Source: Ehretia macrophylla (Eukaryota > Streptophyta > Magnoliopsida > Boraginales > Ehretiaceae). From it: a stretch of DNA of 64,000 nucleotides. Position numbers and translations under genes: made by a program. Location: assembly GCA_037974665.1 (NCBI GenBank), contig CM075771.1, positions 43,694,425-43,758,424 of the forward strand. Direction: 5' to 3'. Position 1 is the stretch's first letter; every line of letters starts with the position of its first letter. Below are positions 35,101-48,616 of the stretch, in pieces. Below the pieces are notes generated by a model. It searched no databases. It was not told the DNA's origin and was given only the letters and a program-made list of their open reading frames with translations.

Positions 35101-38100
35101 CATCGTAGAGCTATCATAGTGCTTTCCAACGGTATGCTGTGCGCCGCGTAACTACTTACAAATCAAAAGTTATGGGCACCGAAGCGTCGAATACCTAGTC
35201 ATAAGCCCCACGCCCTCTGTTTGCGGGCCCTACCTCTACGTGAAGTGAAGTTGTCTTGCCCGAGGTTCCGTGTGATTCGGTAATAGAAATGTGATGGATT
35301 AGGTTGTCATGCTTTTCGCGACTCACGACGTACGATCCGGGATGAAAAAATAGCGCAAAAGAAAAAAAAAGTATCCCAAAACATATGAAAATGTTCGATT
35401 TTGGGCTCCAAAAACAGGCACAACCGAGCTGGCTAGGTGCCCCCATCGTAGAGCTCTCAAAGTGCTTTCCAACGGTATGCTGTGCGCCGCGTAACTCGTT
35501 ACAGATCAAAAGTTATGTGCACCGGAGCGACGGATACCTGGTCACAAGTCCCACGCCCTCTGTTTGCGGGCACAACCTCTACTTGAAGTGAAGTTGTCTT
35601 GCCTAAGGTTCCGTGTGATTCGGTAATAGAAATGTGATGGATTTGGTTGTCGTCTTTTTCGTGGCTCACGACATACGACCCAGGACGGAAAAACAGCACG
35701 AAAGAAGAAAAGTGTCCCGAAACTAATGAAAATGTTTGATTTTGGGCTCCAAAAGCAGGCGCAGCTGAGCAAGCTTGGTGCCCCCGTCGTAGAGTTCTCG
35801 GAGAGGTTTCCAACGGTATGTTGTGTGCCGCGTAACTTTTTATGGATCAAAAGTTATGAGCACAGGAGCGACGGATACCTGGTCACAAGCCCCACGCCCT
35901 CTGTTTGCGGGCCCAACCTCTATGTGAAGTGAAGTTGTCTTGCCCAAGGTGCCTTGTAATTCTGTAATAGAAATGTGTTGGATTAGGTTGTCGTCCTTTT
36001 CGTGGCTCCCGACGTACGATCCGGGACCGAAAAATAGCGTAAAAGAAGAAAAGTGTACCAAAACTTATGAAAATGTTCGATTTTGGGCTCCGAAAACAGG
36101 TGCAGTCAAGCAGGCTAGGTGCCCCCATTGTATAGCTCTTAGAGAGCTTTTCAACGGTATATTGTGCGCCGCGTAACTCCTTGCGGATCAAAAGTTATGG
36201 GCACCGGAGCGACGGATACTTGGTCACAAGCCCCACGCCCTCTATTTGTAGGCCCTGCCTTTACGTGAAGTGAAGTTGTCTTGCCCAAGGTGCCGTGTGA
36301 TTCGGTAATAGAAATGTGATGTATTAGGTTGTCGTCCCTTTCACGGCTCACGACGTACGATCCGGGACGGAAAAATAGCGCAAAAGAAGTAAAATGTCCC
36401 AAAAATGGTGAAAACGTTCAATGTGGGGCTCCGAAAATAGGCGCTACTGAGCAAACTAGGTGCCTTCTTCGTAGAGCTCTCGGAGAGCTTTCCAACGGTA
36501 TGCTGTACGCCGCGTAACGCTTTACGGATTAAAAGTTATGAGCACCGGAACGACGGATACTTGGTCATAAGCCCCACGCCCTATGTTTGCGGGCCCAACC
36601 TCTACGTGAAGTGAAGTTGTCTTGCCCAAGGTGCCGTGTGATTCGGTAATAGAAATGTTATTGATTAGGTTGTCGTCCCTTTCGCGGCCCACAACGTACG
36701 ATCCCGGACGAAAAAACAGCACAAAAGAAGAAAAGTATCCCGAAAATGGTGAAAAAGTTCGATTTTGGGCTCCGAAAATAGATGCAGCCGAGCAAGCTAG
36801 GTGACCCCTTCGTAGAGCTCTCGGAGAGCTTTCCAATGGTATGTTGTACGGCGCGTAAATCCTTACGGATCAAAAGGTATGAGCGCTGGAACGACGGATA
36901 CTTGGTCACAAGCCCCACGCCCTATGTTTGCGGGCCCAGCCTCTACGTGAAGTGTAGTTGTCTTGCCCAAGGTGTCGTGTGATTCGGTAATAGAAATGTG
37001 ATGGATAAGGTTGTCGTCCCTTTCGCGGCTCACGACGTACGATCCCGGATGAAAAAACAGCGCAAAAGAAGAAAAGTGTCCCGAAAATGGTGAAAACAAA
37101 CAATTTTCGGATCCGAAAATAGGCACAGCTGAGAAAGCTAGGTTCCCCCATCGTAGAGCTCTTATTGAGCTTTCTAACGGTATGCTGTACGCCGCGTAAC
37201 TCCTTACGGATCAAAAGTAATGACCACCGGAGCGACAGATACCTGGTCACAAGCCCCACGCCCTCAAATGGAGGGCCCAGCCTCTACTTGAAGTGAAGTT
37301 CTCTTGCCCAAGGAGACGCGGGATTCGATAATAAAAATGTGATGGATTAGGTTGTCGTCCTTTTCGTGGTTCGCGATGTACAATTCGGGACGAAAAAACA
37401 GCGCAAAAGAAGAAGTGTGTCACAAACTGAAGAAAACGTTCGATTTTGGGCTCTGAAAATAGGCGCAACATAGTAGGCTTGTTGCTCCCATCGTAGAGCT
37501 CTTGGAGAGGTTTCCAATGGTATGCTGTCCGCCACGTAACTCATTACGAATCATAAGTTATGGGCACCGAAGTGATGGATACCTGGTCACAAGTCCCATG
37601 CCCTCGGTTTGAGGGCCCAGCCTCTACGTGACGTGATGTTGTCTTGCCCAAGATGCCGTGGGATTCGGTAATAAAAATATGTTGGATTACCTTGTCGTCC
37701 TTTTCGCTGCTCACGACGTACGATCTGGGATGGAAAAACAGCGCGAAAGAAGAAAAGTGTCCCAAAACTGTTGAAAATGTTTGATTTTTGGCTCAAAAAT
37801 AGGCAGAACCAAGCAGGCTTGATGCCCACGTCGTAAAGCTCTCGGAGAGCTTTCCAACGGTATGCTGTGCGCCGCGTAACTCTTTACGGATCAAAAGTTA
37901 TGGGCACCGGAATGACAGATACCTGGTCACAAGCCCTACGCCCTGTGTTTGCCGGCCCAGCCTCTATGTGAAGTGAAGTTGTCTTGCCCAAGGTGCCATG
38001 GGATTCGGTAATAGAAATGTGATGGGTTAGGTTGTCGTCGTTTTCACTGCTAACGACGTACGATCTGGGACGGAAAAAAAGCGCAAAAGAAAAAAAGTGT

Positions 38101-41100
38101 CCCGAAACTAATGGAAACGTTTGATTTTAGGCTCCGAAAATGGGCGTAGACGAGCAAGCTTGGTACCATCATCGTAGAGCTCTCGGAGAGCTTTTCAACG
38201 GTATGTTGTGCGTAGCGTAACTCCTAACGGATCAAAAGTTACGAGCATCAGAGAGGCGGATACCTAGTCATAAGCCCCACGCCCTCTGTTTGTAGGCCCA
38301 GCCTCTACGTGAAGTGAAGTTGTTTTGCCCAAGATACCGTGTGATTCGGTAATAGAAATGTGATGGATTAGGTTGTCATCCTTTTCGCGGCTCACGACGT
38401 GCGATCCGGGGCAGAAAAACTGCACAAAAGAAGAAAAGTGTACCAAAACTAATGAAAATATTCGATTTTGGGTACCAAAAATAGGAGCAGCTGAGCAAGC
38501 TTGGTGCCCCCGTTGTAGAGCTCTCGAAGAGCTTTCAAACGGTATGCTGTGCGCCACGTAACTCCTTACGGATCAAAAGTTATGAGCACCGGAGTGACGG
38601 AAACCTGGTCACAAAGCCCACGCCCTCTGTTTGCGGGCTGTGCCTCTACGTGAAGTGAAGTTGTCTTGGCCAAGGTGCGGTATGATTCGGTAATAGAAAT
38701 GTGTTGGATTAGGTTGTCGTCCTTTTCGCGGCTCACGACGTACGATCCGGGATGGAAAAACACCGCAAAAGAAGAAAAGTGTCCCGAAACTAATGAAAAC
38801 ATTCGATTTTGGGCTCAAAAAATAGGAGCAGCAGAGCAACCTTTGTGCCCCCGTCGTAGAGCTCTTGCAGAGCTTTCCAACGGTACGTTGTGCGCCATGT
38901 AACTCCTTACGGATCAAAAGTTATGAGCACGGGAGAGACAGATACCTGGTCACAGGCCCCACGCCCTCTGTTTGCTAGCCCAGCCTCTACGTGAAGTGGA
39001 GTTGTCTTGGCCAAGGTGCCGTGTGATACGGTAATAGAAATGTGTTTGATTAGGTTGTCGTCCTTTTCGCGGCTCATGACGTACGATCCGGGATAGAAAA
39101 ACAGCGTAAAAGAAGAAAAGTGTCCCAAAATTTATGAAAATGTTCGATTTTGGACTCTGAAAACAGGCGCAGCTGAGCAGGCTAGGTGGCCCCATCATAG
39201 AGCTCTCAGAGTGCTTTCCAACGGTATGTTGTGCACCGCGTAACTCCTTACGGATCAAAAGTTATAGGGACCAGAGCGACGGATACCTGGTCACAAGCCC
39301 CATGCCCTCTGTTTGCGGGCCCTGCCTCTACGTAAAGTGAAGTTGTCTTGCCCAAGGTGCCATGTGATTCGATAATAGAAATGTGATGGATTAGGTTTTC
39401 GTCTCTTTCGTGCCTCACGACGTACCATTTGGGACGGAAAAATAGAGCAAAAGAAGAAAAGTGTCCCGAAAATGGTGAAAATGTTCAATTTTGGGCTCCG
39501 ATAACAGGCGCAGCCGAGCAAGCTAGGTGCCCTCTTCGTAGAGCTCTCGGAGAGCTTTCCAACGGTATGTTGTACACCATGTAACTCCTTACGGATCAAA
39601 AGTTTTGAGCACCGGAACGACGGATACTTGGTCACAAGCCCCACGCCCTCGGTGTGAGGGCCCGGCCTCTACTCGAATTGAAGTTGTTTTACCTAAGGAG
39701 CCGTGGGATTCAGTAATAAAAATTTGATGGATTGGGTTGTCATCCTTTTCGCGGCTCGCGACGTACAATCCGGGACGGAAAAACATCGCAAAAGAAGAAA
39801 AGTGTCCCAAACTGATGAAAATGTTTGATTTTGGGCTCTGAAAATAGGCGCAGCCTAGCAGGCTTGTTGCTCCTGTCGTAGAGCTCTTGGAGAGCTTTCC
39901 AACGGTATGCTGTGCGCAGCATAACGCATTACGAATCAAAAGTTATGGGCACTAGAGCGACGGATACCTCGTCACAAGCCCCACGTCCTCGGTTTGAGGG
40001 CCTAGCCTCTAGGTGAAGTGAAGTTGTCTTGCCCAAGGTACTGTGGGATTCGGTAATAAAAATATGTTGGATTAGCTTGTCGTCCTTTCGCGGCTCATGA
40101 CGTACGATCCGAGATGGAAAAACAGCGCCAAAGGAGAAAAGTGTCCCGAAACTGATGAAAACGTTCGGTTTTGGGCTCCAAAAACTGGAACAGCCTAGCA
40201 GGCTTGCTACCCACATCGTAGAGCTCTCGGAGAGCTTTCCAACTGTATGCTGGGCGCCGCGTAACTCGTTACTGATCAAAAGTTATAGGCACCGGAGCGA
40301 CGGATACCTGGTCACAAGCCCCACGCCCTATGTTTGCTGGCCTAGCCTCTACGTGAAGTGAAGTTGTCTTGCCTAAGGTGCCATGGGATTCAGTAATGGA
40401 AATGTGATGGAATAGGTTGCCGTCCTTTTTGCGATTCACGACGTACCATCCGGGATGGAAAAACAGCGCCAAAGAAGAAAAGTTTCCCACAACTGATGAA
40501 AACGTTAGATTTAGGGCTTAAAAAATAGCCGCAGCCTAGCAAGCTTGTTACTCACATTTTAATGCTCTCGGAGAGCTTTCCAACGATATGCTGTGCGCCG
40601 TGTAACTCTTCACGGATCAAAAGTTATGGGCACCGGAGCAACGGATACCTGGTCACGAGCCCCACGCCCTCTTTTTGCGGGCCCAGGCTCTATGTGAAGT
40701 GAAGCTGTCTTGCCTAAGGTGCCGTGGGCTTCGGTAATAGAAATGGGATGGATTAGGTTGTCGTCCTTTTCGCGGCACACGACTTACGATCCGGGACAGA
40801 AAAACTGCGCAAAAGAAGAAAAGTGTCCCAAAACTGATGAAAACATTCGATTTTGGTCTCCAAAAATAGGAGCAGCAGAGCAAGCTTCATGCCCCCATCG
40901 TAGACCTCTCGGAGAGCTTTCCAATGGTATGCTGTGCGTCGCGTAACTCCTTACAGATCAAAAAATATAAGCAGCGGAGCGACGGATACCTGGTCATAAG
41001 CCCCACGCCCTCTGTTTGCGGGCTCTGCCTCTACGTGAAGTGAAGTTGTCTGGGCCAAGGGGCCCTGTGATTTGGTAATAGAAATGTGTTGGATTAGGTT

Positions 41101-42921
41101 GTCGCCCTTTTCGCGGCTCAGGACGTACGATTCGGGACGAAAAAATAGCGCAAAAGAAGAAAAGTGTCCCGAAACTAATGAAAACGTTCGATTTTGATCA
41201 CCAAAAACAGGCGCAGCCGAGCAACCTTGGTGCCCCCGTCGTAGAGCTTTAGGAGAGCTTTCCAACGGTATGTTGTGCGTCGCGTAACTCCTTACGGATC
41301 AAAAGTTATGAGCACCGGTGCGACGGATACCTGGTCATAAGCCCTATGCCCTCTGTTTGCGGGCCCAGCCCCTACATGAAGGAAAGTTGTCTTGCCCAAG
41401 GTGCCATGTGATTCGATAATAGAAATGTGATGGATTAGGTTGTTGTCCTTTTCGCGGCTCACGACGTACGATCTGGGATGAAAAAATAGCGCAAAAGAAG
41501 AAAAGTGTCCCAAAGCTTATGAAAATGTTCGATTTTTGGCCTTGAAAACAGGCGCAACTGACCAGGCTAGGTACCCCCATCGTAGACCTCTCAGAGTGCT
41601 TTCCAACGGCATGCTGTGTGCCTCGTAACTACTTACAAATCAAAGGTTATGGGCACCGGGGTGACGAATACCTGGTCATAAGCCCCACGCCCTCTGTTTG
41701 CAGGCCCTACCTCTACGTGAAGTGAAGTTGTCTTGCCCAATATGCCGGGTGATTCGGTAGTAGAAATGTGATGGATTAGGTTGTTGTGCTTTTTGCGACT
41801 CACGATGTACGATCCGGAACAAAAAAACAGCGCAAAAGAAGAAAAGCGTCCTAAAACTTATGAAAATGTTCAATTTTGGGCTCAAAAAATAGGTGCAACC
41901 GAGCTGGCTAGGTGCTCCAATCGTAGAGCTCTCAAAGTGCTTTCTAACGGTATGCTATGCGCTGCGTAACTCGTTACGGATCAAAAGTTATGGCCGCCGG
42001 AGCGACGGATACCTGGTCACAAGCCCCACACCCTCTGTTTACGGGCACAGCCTCTACTTGAAGTAAAGTTGTCTTGCCCAAGTTGCCATGTGATTCGGTA
42101 ATAGAAATGTGATGGATTAGGTTGTCGTCCTTTTCGCAGCTCACGACGTACGAGCCGGGACAGAAAAATAGCGCGAAAGAAGAAAAGTGTTGCGAAACTA
42201 ATGAAAACGTTCGATTTTGGGCTCCAAAAACAAGCGCAACTGAGAAAGCTTGGTGCCCCCATCGTAGAGCTCCCGGAGAGCTTTTCAACGGTAAGTTGTG
42301 CTCCGCGTAACTCCTTACGGATCAAAAGTTATGAGCACCGGAGCGACGGATACCTGGTCACAAGCCCCACGCCCTCTGTTTGAGGGTCCAGCCTCTACTT
42401 GAAGTGAAGTTGTCTTGCCCAAGGTGCCATGTGATTCGGTAATAAAAATGTGTTAGATTAGGTTGTCATCCTTTTCGCGGCTCACAACGTACGATCCGGG
42501 ACAGAAAAACAGCGTAAAAGAAGAAAAGTGTCCAAAAACTTATGAAAATGTTCGATTTTGGGCTCCCAAAACAGGTGCAGCCGAGCAGGCTAGGTGCCCC
42601 CATCGTAGAGCTCTCAGAGAGCTTTCCAACGGTATGCTATGCACCGCGTAACTCCTTACGGATCAAAAGGTATGGGCACCGGAGAGACGGATACCTGGTC
42701 ACAAGTCCCATGCCCTCTGTTTGCGGGCCCTGCCTTTACGAGAAGTGAAGTTGTCTTGCCCAAGGTGCCGTGTGATTCGGTAATAGAAATGTGATGGATT
42801 AGGTTGTTGTCCCTTTCGCGGTTCACGACGTACGATCCGGGACGAAAAATCAGCGCAAAAGAAGAAAACTATCCCAAAAATTGTGAAAATGTTCGATTTT
42901 GGGCTCTGAAAATAGGCGCAG

Positions 42922-43043
42922 CCGAGCAAGCTAGGTGCCCCCTTCGTAGAGCTCTCGGATAGCTTTCCAACGGTAAGTTGTACCGAGCAGGCTAGGTGCC
43001 CCCATCGTAGAGCTCTCAGAGAGCTTTCCAACGGTATCCTTTG
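42922..43043 (+). repeat. Partial monomer duplication (61-bp offset)
   Basis: CCGAGCAAGCTAGGTGCCCC at 42922 is followed by CCGAGCAGGCTAGGTGCCCC at 42983. Each continues through the dyad to CCAACGGTA. The first unit has Z-type marks (CTTCGTAG) and the second has M5-type marks (CATCGTAG, CTCAGAGAGC). This looks like a join between two subtypes and not simple slippage. Confidence 0.85.
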
Positions 43044-46000
43044 CGCTGCGTAACTCTTTACGGATCAAAAGTTACGGGCACCGGAGCGACGGATACCTGG
43101 TCACAAGACCCACGCCCTGTGTTTGCGGGCCTAGCCTCCATGTGAAATGAAGTTGTCTTGCCCAAGGTGCCATGGGAATCGGTAATAGAAATGGGATGGA
43201 TTAGGTAGTCGTCCTTTTTGCGGCTCACGATGTACGATCCGGGACAGAAAAATAGCGCAAAAGAAGAAAAGTGTCCTGAAACTGATGAAAACATTCGATT
43301 TTGGGCTCTGAAAACTAGAGCAGCCGAGCAAGCTTGGTACCCCTGACGTAGAGCTCTCAATGTGCTTTCCAATGGTATGCTGTGAGTTGTGGAACTCCTT
43401 AGCGATCAAAAGTTATAGGCACCGGAGCGACGGATACTTGGTAAAAAGCCCCACGCCCTCTGTTTGCGGGCCGAGCCTCTATGTGAAGTGAAGTTGTCTT
43501 GCCCAAGGTGCCATGTGGTTCGGTAATAGAAATGTGATGGATTAGGTTGTCGTCCCTTTCACTGCTCACGACGTACGATCTGGGACGGAAAAACAACATA
43601 AAAGAAGGAAAGTGTCCCAAAACTTATGAAAATATTCGATTTTGGGCTCCGAAAAGAGGTGCAGCCGAGCAGGCTAGGTGCCCCCATCGTAGAGCTCTCA
43701 GAGAGCTTTCCAACGGTATGTTGTGCACCGCATAACGTCTTGCGGATCAAAAGTTATGGGCACCGGAGCGACTGATACTTGGTCATAAACCCCACGCCCT
43801 CTGTTTGCGGGCCTTGCCTCTACATGAAGTGAAGTTGTCTTGCCTAAGGTACCGTGAGATTCAGTAATAGAAATGTGATGGATTAGGTTGTCGTCCTTTT
43901 CGCGGCTCATGACGTACGATCCGAGAAGGAAAAATAGCGCAAAAGAAGAAAAGTATCCCGAAACTGATGAAAAAGTTTGATTTTGGGCTCTAAAAATAGG
44001 CGCAACCGAGCAAGTTGGGTTCCCCCGTCGTAGAGCTCTCGGAGAGCTTTCCAACGGTATGTTGTGCAGCGTGTAACTCCTTACGGATCAAAAGTTATGA
44101 GCACTGGAGCGACGGATACCTGGTCACAAGCCCTACGCCCTCTGTTTGCGGGCTCTGCCTCTACGTGAAATGAAGTTGTTTTGCCCAAGGTACCGTGTGA
44201 TTCGGTAATAGAAATGTGTTGGATTAGGTTGTCGTCCTTTTCGCGGCTCACGACGTACGATCCGGGATGGAAAAACAGCTCAAAAGAAGAAAAGTATCCC
44301 GAAACTAATGAAAACGTTCGATCTTGTGCTCCGAAAACAGGTGCAGCCGAGGAAGCTTGGTGCCCCCGTCGTAGAGCTCTTGGAGAGCTTTCTAATGGTA
44401 TACTGCGCTCTGCATAACTCCTTACGGATCAAAAGTTATGAGCACCGGAGCGACGGATACCTGGTCACAAGCCCCACGCCCTCTGTTTGCGGGCCCAGCC
44501 TCTACGTGAAATGAAGTTGTCTTGGCCAAGGTGCCATGTGATTCGGTAATAAAAATGTGTTAGATTAGGTTGTCGTCCTTTTCGCGGCTCACGACGTACG
44601 ACCCGTGACGAAAAAACAGCGTAAAAGAAGAAAAGTGTACCAAAACTTATGAAAATGTTCGATTTTGGGATCCGAAAATAGGCGCAGCCGAGCAGGCTAG
44701 GTGCCTTCATCGTAGAGCTCTCAGAGAGCTTTCCAACGGTATGCTGTGCGCCGCGTAACTCCTTACGGATCAAAAGTTATGGGCACCAGAGCGACGGATA
44801 CCTAGTCACAAGCCCCATGCCCTCTGTTTGCGGGCCCTGCCTTTACATGAAGTGAAGTTGTCTTGCCCAAGGTGCCGTGTGATTCCGTAATAGAAATGTG
44901 ATGGATTAGGTTGTCGTCCCTTTCGCGGCTCACGACGTACGATCCGGGATGAAAAAACAGCACAAAAGAAGAAAAGTGTCCCGAAAATGGTGAAAACATT
45001 CGATTTTTTGCTCCGAAAACAGGCGCAACCGAGCAAGCTAGGTGCCCCCTTCGAAGAGCTCTCGGGGAGCTTTCCAACGGTATGCTATACGTCGTATAAC
45101 TCCTTACGGATCAAAAGTTATGAGCACCGAAGCGACGGATACTTGGTCACAAGCCCCACGCCCTCTGTTTGCGGGCCAGCCTCTACGTGAAGTGAAGTTG
45201 TCTTGCCCAAGGTGCCGTGTAATTCGGTAATAGAAATGTGATGGATTAGGTTGTCGTCCCTTTCGCAGCTCAGGACGTATGATCCGGGACGGAAAAACAG
45301 CGTAAAAGAAGAAAAGTGTCCCGAAAATGGTGAAAACGCTCGATTTTGGGCTCCAAAAATAGGCGCAACCGAGCAAGCTAGGTGCCCCTTTCATAGAGCT
45401 CTCGGAGGGTTTTCCAACGGTATGCTGTACGCCGTGTAACTCTTTTCGGATAAAAAGTTATGGGCACCGAAGCGATGGATACTTGGTCATAAGGCCCACG
45501 CCCTTTGTTTGCGGGCCCAGCTTCTATGTGAAGTGAAGTTGTCTTGCCCAAGGTTGTGAGGCCCAACCTCGATTTTGCGTGCGATACCTCGTTTTGTGTG
45601 CCCTAACCTAGATTTGCGTGCCTTGACCTTGGTTTAAGAATTGTGTTTGTTTTGTGTGCCATGCATTGAATTACGGGCATTGATTTAAGGTTGCGTGCAT
45701 TTGCTTGAAAAATGTGCGTTCGTCTCGTAGTTCGTGCCTACCTAGTAGTGCATGCCCTAGACCTAGGAAAGCGTGCCCTCACGCTAATCAAGAAAGCATC
45801 TTACACGAAGCACTAGGTCATTAATTAATCCTATAAATTCCACTAACTATTATTGAATTACTAATTCAACCCACTAGAAGACAAATTCTCACAAAAAGCT
45901 AGACATTCCTTATTCTTTATTCCTTATTCTTTTTGCACTTTCAACACACAATTAAATAATGCTCAAAAGATGACAAAAAATCAGATTTTTAGATGCCTTG

Positions 46001-48220
46001 GCTGGCCACCATGTGGGCTTTTGCTCTTGCTTGCTTAATTCAATTTAATTCCTAGACAAACTATGACAATTATATGACACAAATGCATAAAAACTAGCTC
46101 AAACACCTCCTCAAAACTCCCAATCTCGACAAGATGCTCCATGCCCATGCTAGGAATTTCAAAATGCTTCTTGAAGACAAAAATCAGAATTGCTAAGCTC
46201 AAGGCCGAACACTTGCATCAACAATTGCAAAAGCTATCAATTTTTTTTTTCATTTTCTCTCATTCTCCTCACATTTCTCTCTCTCCCTCTCATTCTTCTC
46301 TCTCTCACTCGGCCTTGGCTGAGTTTCATCTTACCATTGCTCATCTTCATCATTCCATGGTGCATCAAGACAAGCAACAAGCAAAGAGACTCGACCAAGC
46401 TAGCTAAGTTGCAAAAATCACACATACAAGCTCTTTGAGTCACCATTTCGGCCTTGGTGAGTTTGCTAGCTTCCATTTCTTTTCTTCTTGTTCTAACCAC
46501 ATGCATCTACTAAGAACTTGGCCACTAAGCTAGGAAAAATAGAGAAAATTGAGTTGGAGTCTCGGCTAAGCAAGGAAGAAGAAGAAATTTGTGCTTCATC
46601 AAAGTTTTGTGCATCTTCTTGTTGATTTGCTAAGGTGAGGGCTAAAACTTCTTGAAAATCTTTCAAAAATCCACATGCATGCTCTTAAATGTTTGTCTTT
46701 GCTTCTGTACTTGAGTTATATGTGTGTTCATAAGCTTTTACAACCATTCATGGCAAGATTTTGGCTTGAAGATGATCATAGATGAAATTGGGTTTGGTGA
46801 TAGCTCTTTGTCTTGTTGTTACGAGGTGAGTTTGGCTAGGCAAATGATGTTGAAAATTCATGAAAATTGGTAGGTAACTACTTTTGCCAGTTTTGAACAT
46901 TTTTTGAAGAAATAGGCCAAAGCTAATTTTGAATTTAAGGTCCTCAAAATGGCAAATCATTAAAATGTGTCCAAATTTGGAAGTCTGGAAAAAATGAAGC
47001 AGGTTTTGGCAGATGCACTGACCTTGTAGAACAAACCAGTTTTGGCTTAGTAAATGATGTCCAAAATGCATGACATTTTGTGTGCTGCTAGATTTTACAG
47101 TTCTGGACATTTTTGTCAGAAATTGACTAAGGTAAATCTGACCCTAAGGACCTCAAAAACGACAAGTATTGAAATGTGTGCAAATCTGGACAGTTTTGTG
47201 CAATCCCACTGTTTTGGCTATAACTATTGGACCTGAACTCCAAATGATGCAAGGTTTGTTTCTGATTTTAGTTCATTTATTAAGATTTAATTTACATCTT
47301 ATTCATTGGAATTGGAGATTTTTTACTTGTCTTAATGATTGTGAGAAACAGCCTATTGCAGTGAGGGTTTCACTTAGTTATATGCTTAGAAAGTTTGTTG
47401 TTACTTCTCTTGTGGTATTAAATGCTTGGGATTGTGGCATTGGGATGTTGTGTGGACTGTTTTGAGTACTTGGGGATGTTTGAATTAATTGATGCATGAC
47501 TTGAGATTGATTTTGAGTTGACTTGGGGCTTAATCGCACGGGTAAGCACGAAATGGAAACCCTAGTGACTAGGTAAACTTGCTAAGTGTTGATCCTTTGG
47601 ATATTTTGTGTAATTATATGTTGAGTAGGCTGCCTGTAGTTGCCCTTATAGCCCTAAATGTGATTTTGATCATTGCATGTTGACAAATATGCCTTTCTTG
47701 CATCCAAACCCACGTAAATGTTGTTGCATGTTGAATAGTCTTATTATTTGATTACGTGGACTTTGAATTGAGTTATATGACTTAATTTACGTGCGTACAT
47801 GGCTGCCCGTTTAATGTTCATATGACTCCATGTGCCTTTCAAGTGAAATTACTTGTTTATTCGTGGCTCGCTTGTTTACTTGTCAATGTGCAATCTTATG
47901 ACTGTCCGGAGGCAACCTACTTTGTTGTCCTCCTAATGTGATATATTAAATGTCATAAATGTGCATTGCATATGAGGTTGCAACCTTTCATTCTGGCGTG
48001 GTAGCGTTCATGCACACCGGGCGGTATCGGGCTTGCCGGTGCAACCATGACTACCATTGTCCAATTCCCTCTCTCGCTTGGGGCCTAGACTTCCTCGGAG
48101 AGTTGGGTCGTAGGATTTCGGGGTACATCCAGAGTACACCCACTTGGCGTGATAAGGGGATGATTTGAAGTCGGCCGCAACAACTGAGAGCAAAAGCTCA
48201 CCGTATCCTTTTACTATATG

Positions 48221-48228
48221 TATAAGTA
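48221..48228 (+). promoter_or_regulatory. Candidate TATA box of the LTR
   Basis: TATAAGTA is preceded by an ACTATATG run and followed about 20 bp later by a well-conserved CTTGGTTCCTAGAGGACCTC segment. The same word is at 8495-8502, near 19538 and at 56601-56608 in other LTRs, with one change in solo LTR F. Its position ahead of the conserved stem-loop would suit a U3/R boundary. This is inferred from sequence alone. Confidence 0.35.
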
Positions 48229-48591
48229 CTCTCGCTTGGTTCCTAGAGGACCTCGGGGAGGAAAAACTGGTAATTGTGTTCCTTTACTTTATATTATTGT
48301 TATGTACTTAATTGTGTACACTCATGCTTACAAAAGGATTTTCATAAGTTGAACCGAAAAATGAGTTTCAAAACCTATTTCTCGTTCCCCCTCGCTGAGT
48401 TCATAAGGACTTACCCTCTTTTATCATCTCAGGTGAAGAAGATCAAGAACAAGTACCTGAGGACGATATGCCTAACGATGATTCCTTGGAGTGATTACCT
48501 GTCCTATGTGCTTTGCGTGATTATGGCTATTTGTGAACTATGCTACTTGAAGACTATTTCTTTTTATGTTGCTCAATGTTTGTAATATAAA

Positions 48592-48616
48592 AGACCCCCG
48601 TTGTAATTTGGGGTCT
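48592..48616 (+). terminator. Conserved stem-loop, possible polyadenylation region of the LTR
   Basis: AGACCCC pairs with GGGGTCT across a loop of about 11 bases, flanked by A-rich and T-rich sequence. Close forms are in all six insertions (2634-2658, 8872-8896, about 19894-19919, 27034-27056, 56972-56996 and about 63114-63136), although an arm base differs in several. It lies about 0.5 kb from the LTR end. A role in 3'-end formation is an inference from position. Confidence 0.4.

Larger units (their letters stand above)
30650..45554 (+). repeat. Satellite block 5 (about 44 monomers, higher-order structured)
   Basis: The longest uninterrupted part of the array. Subtypes follow in repeated order. 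Z is marked by AAAATGGTGAAAAC, CTTCGTAGAG and TGTACGCCG. X is marked by CGGTTTGAGGG, TACAATCCGG and CTTGGAGAG. Y is marked by AAAATATGTTGGATTAGC and CGCCAAAG. M4 has GTGTTGG or GGGCACAGCC with CGAAACTAATG, and M5 has AAAACTTATG with CAGGCTAGG. X-Y pairs begin near 31444, 32463, 37237 and 39621. The block ends at AAGGT (45550-45554), the target of the full element. No gene is seen. Confidence 0.95.

Noticed and set aside
46141-46438. Open frames in the 5' LTR that recur at 54513-54818
   Set aside because: They recur because the two LTRs are duplicates. Their serine/leucine-rich content comes from the CT tract, so they look non-coding.
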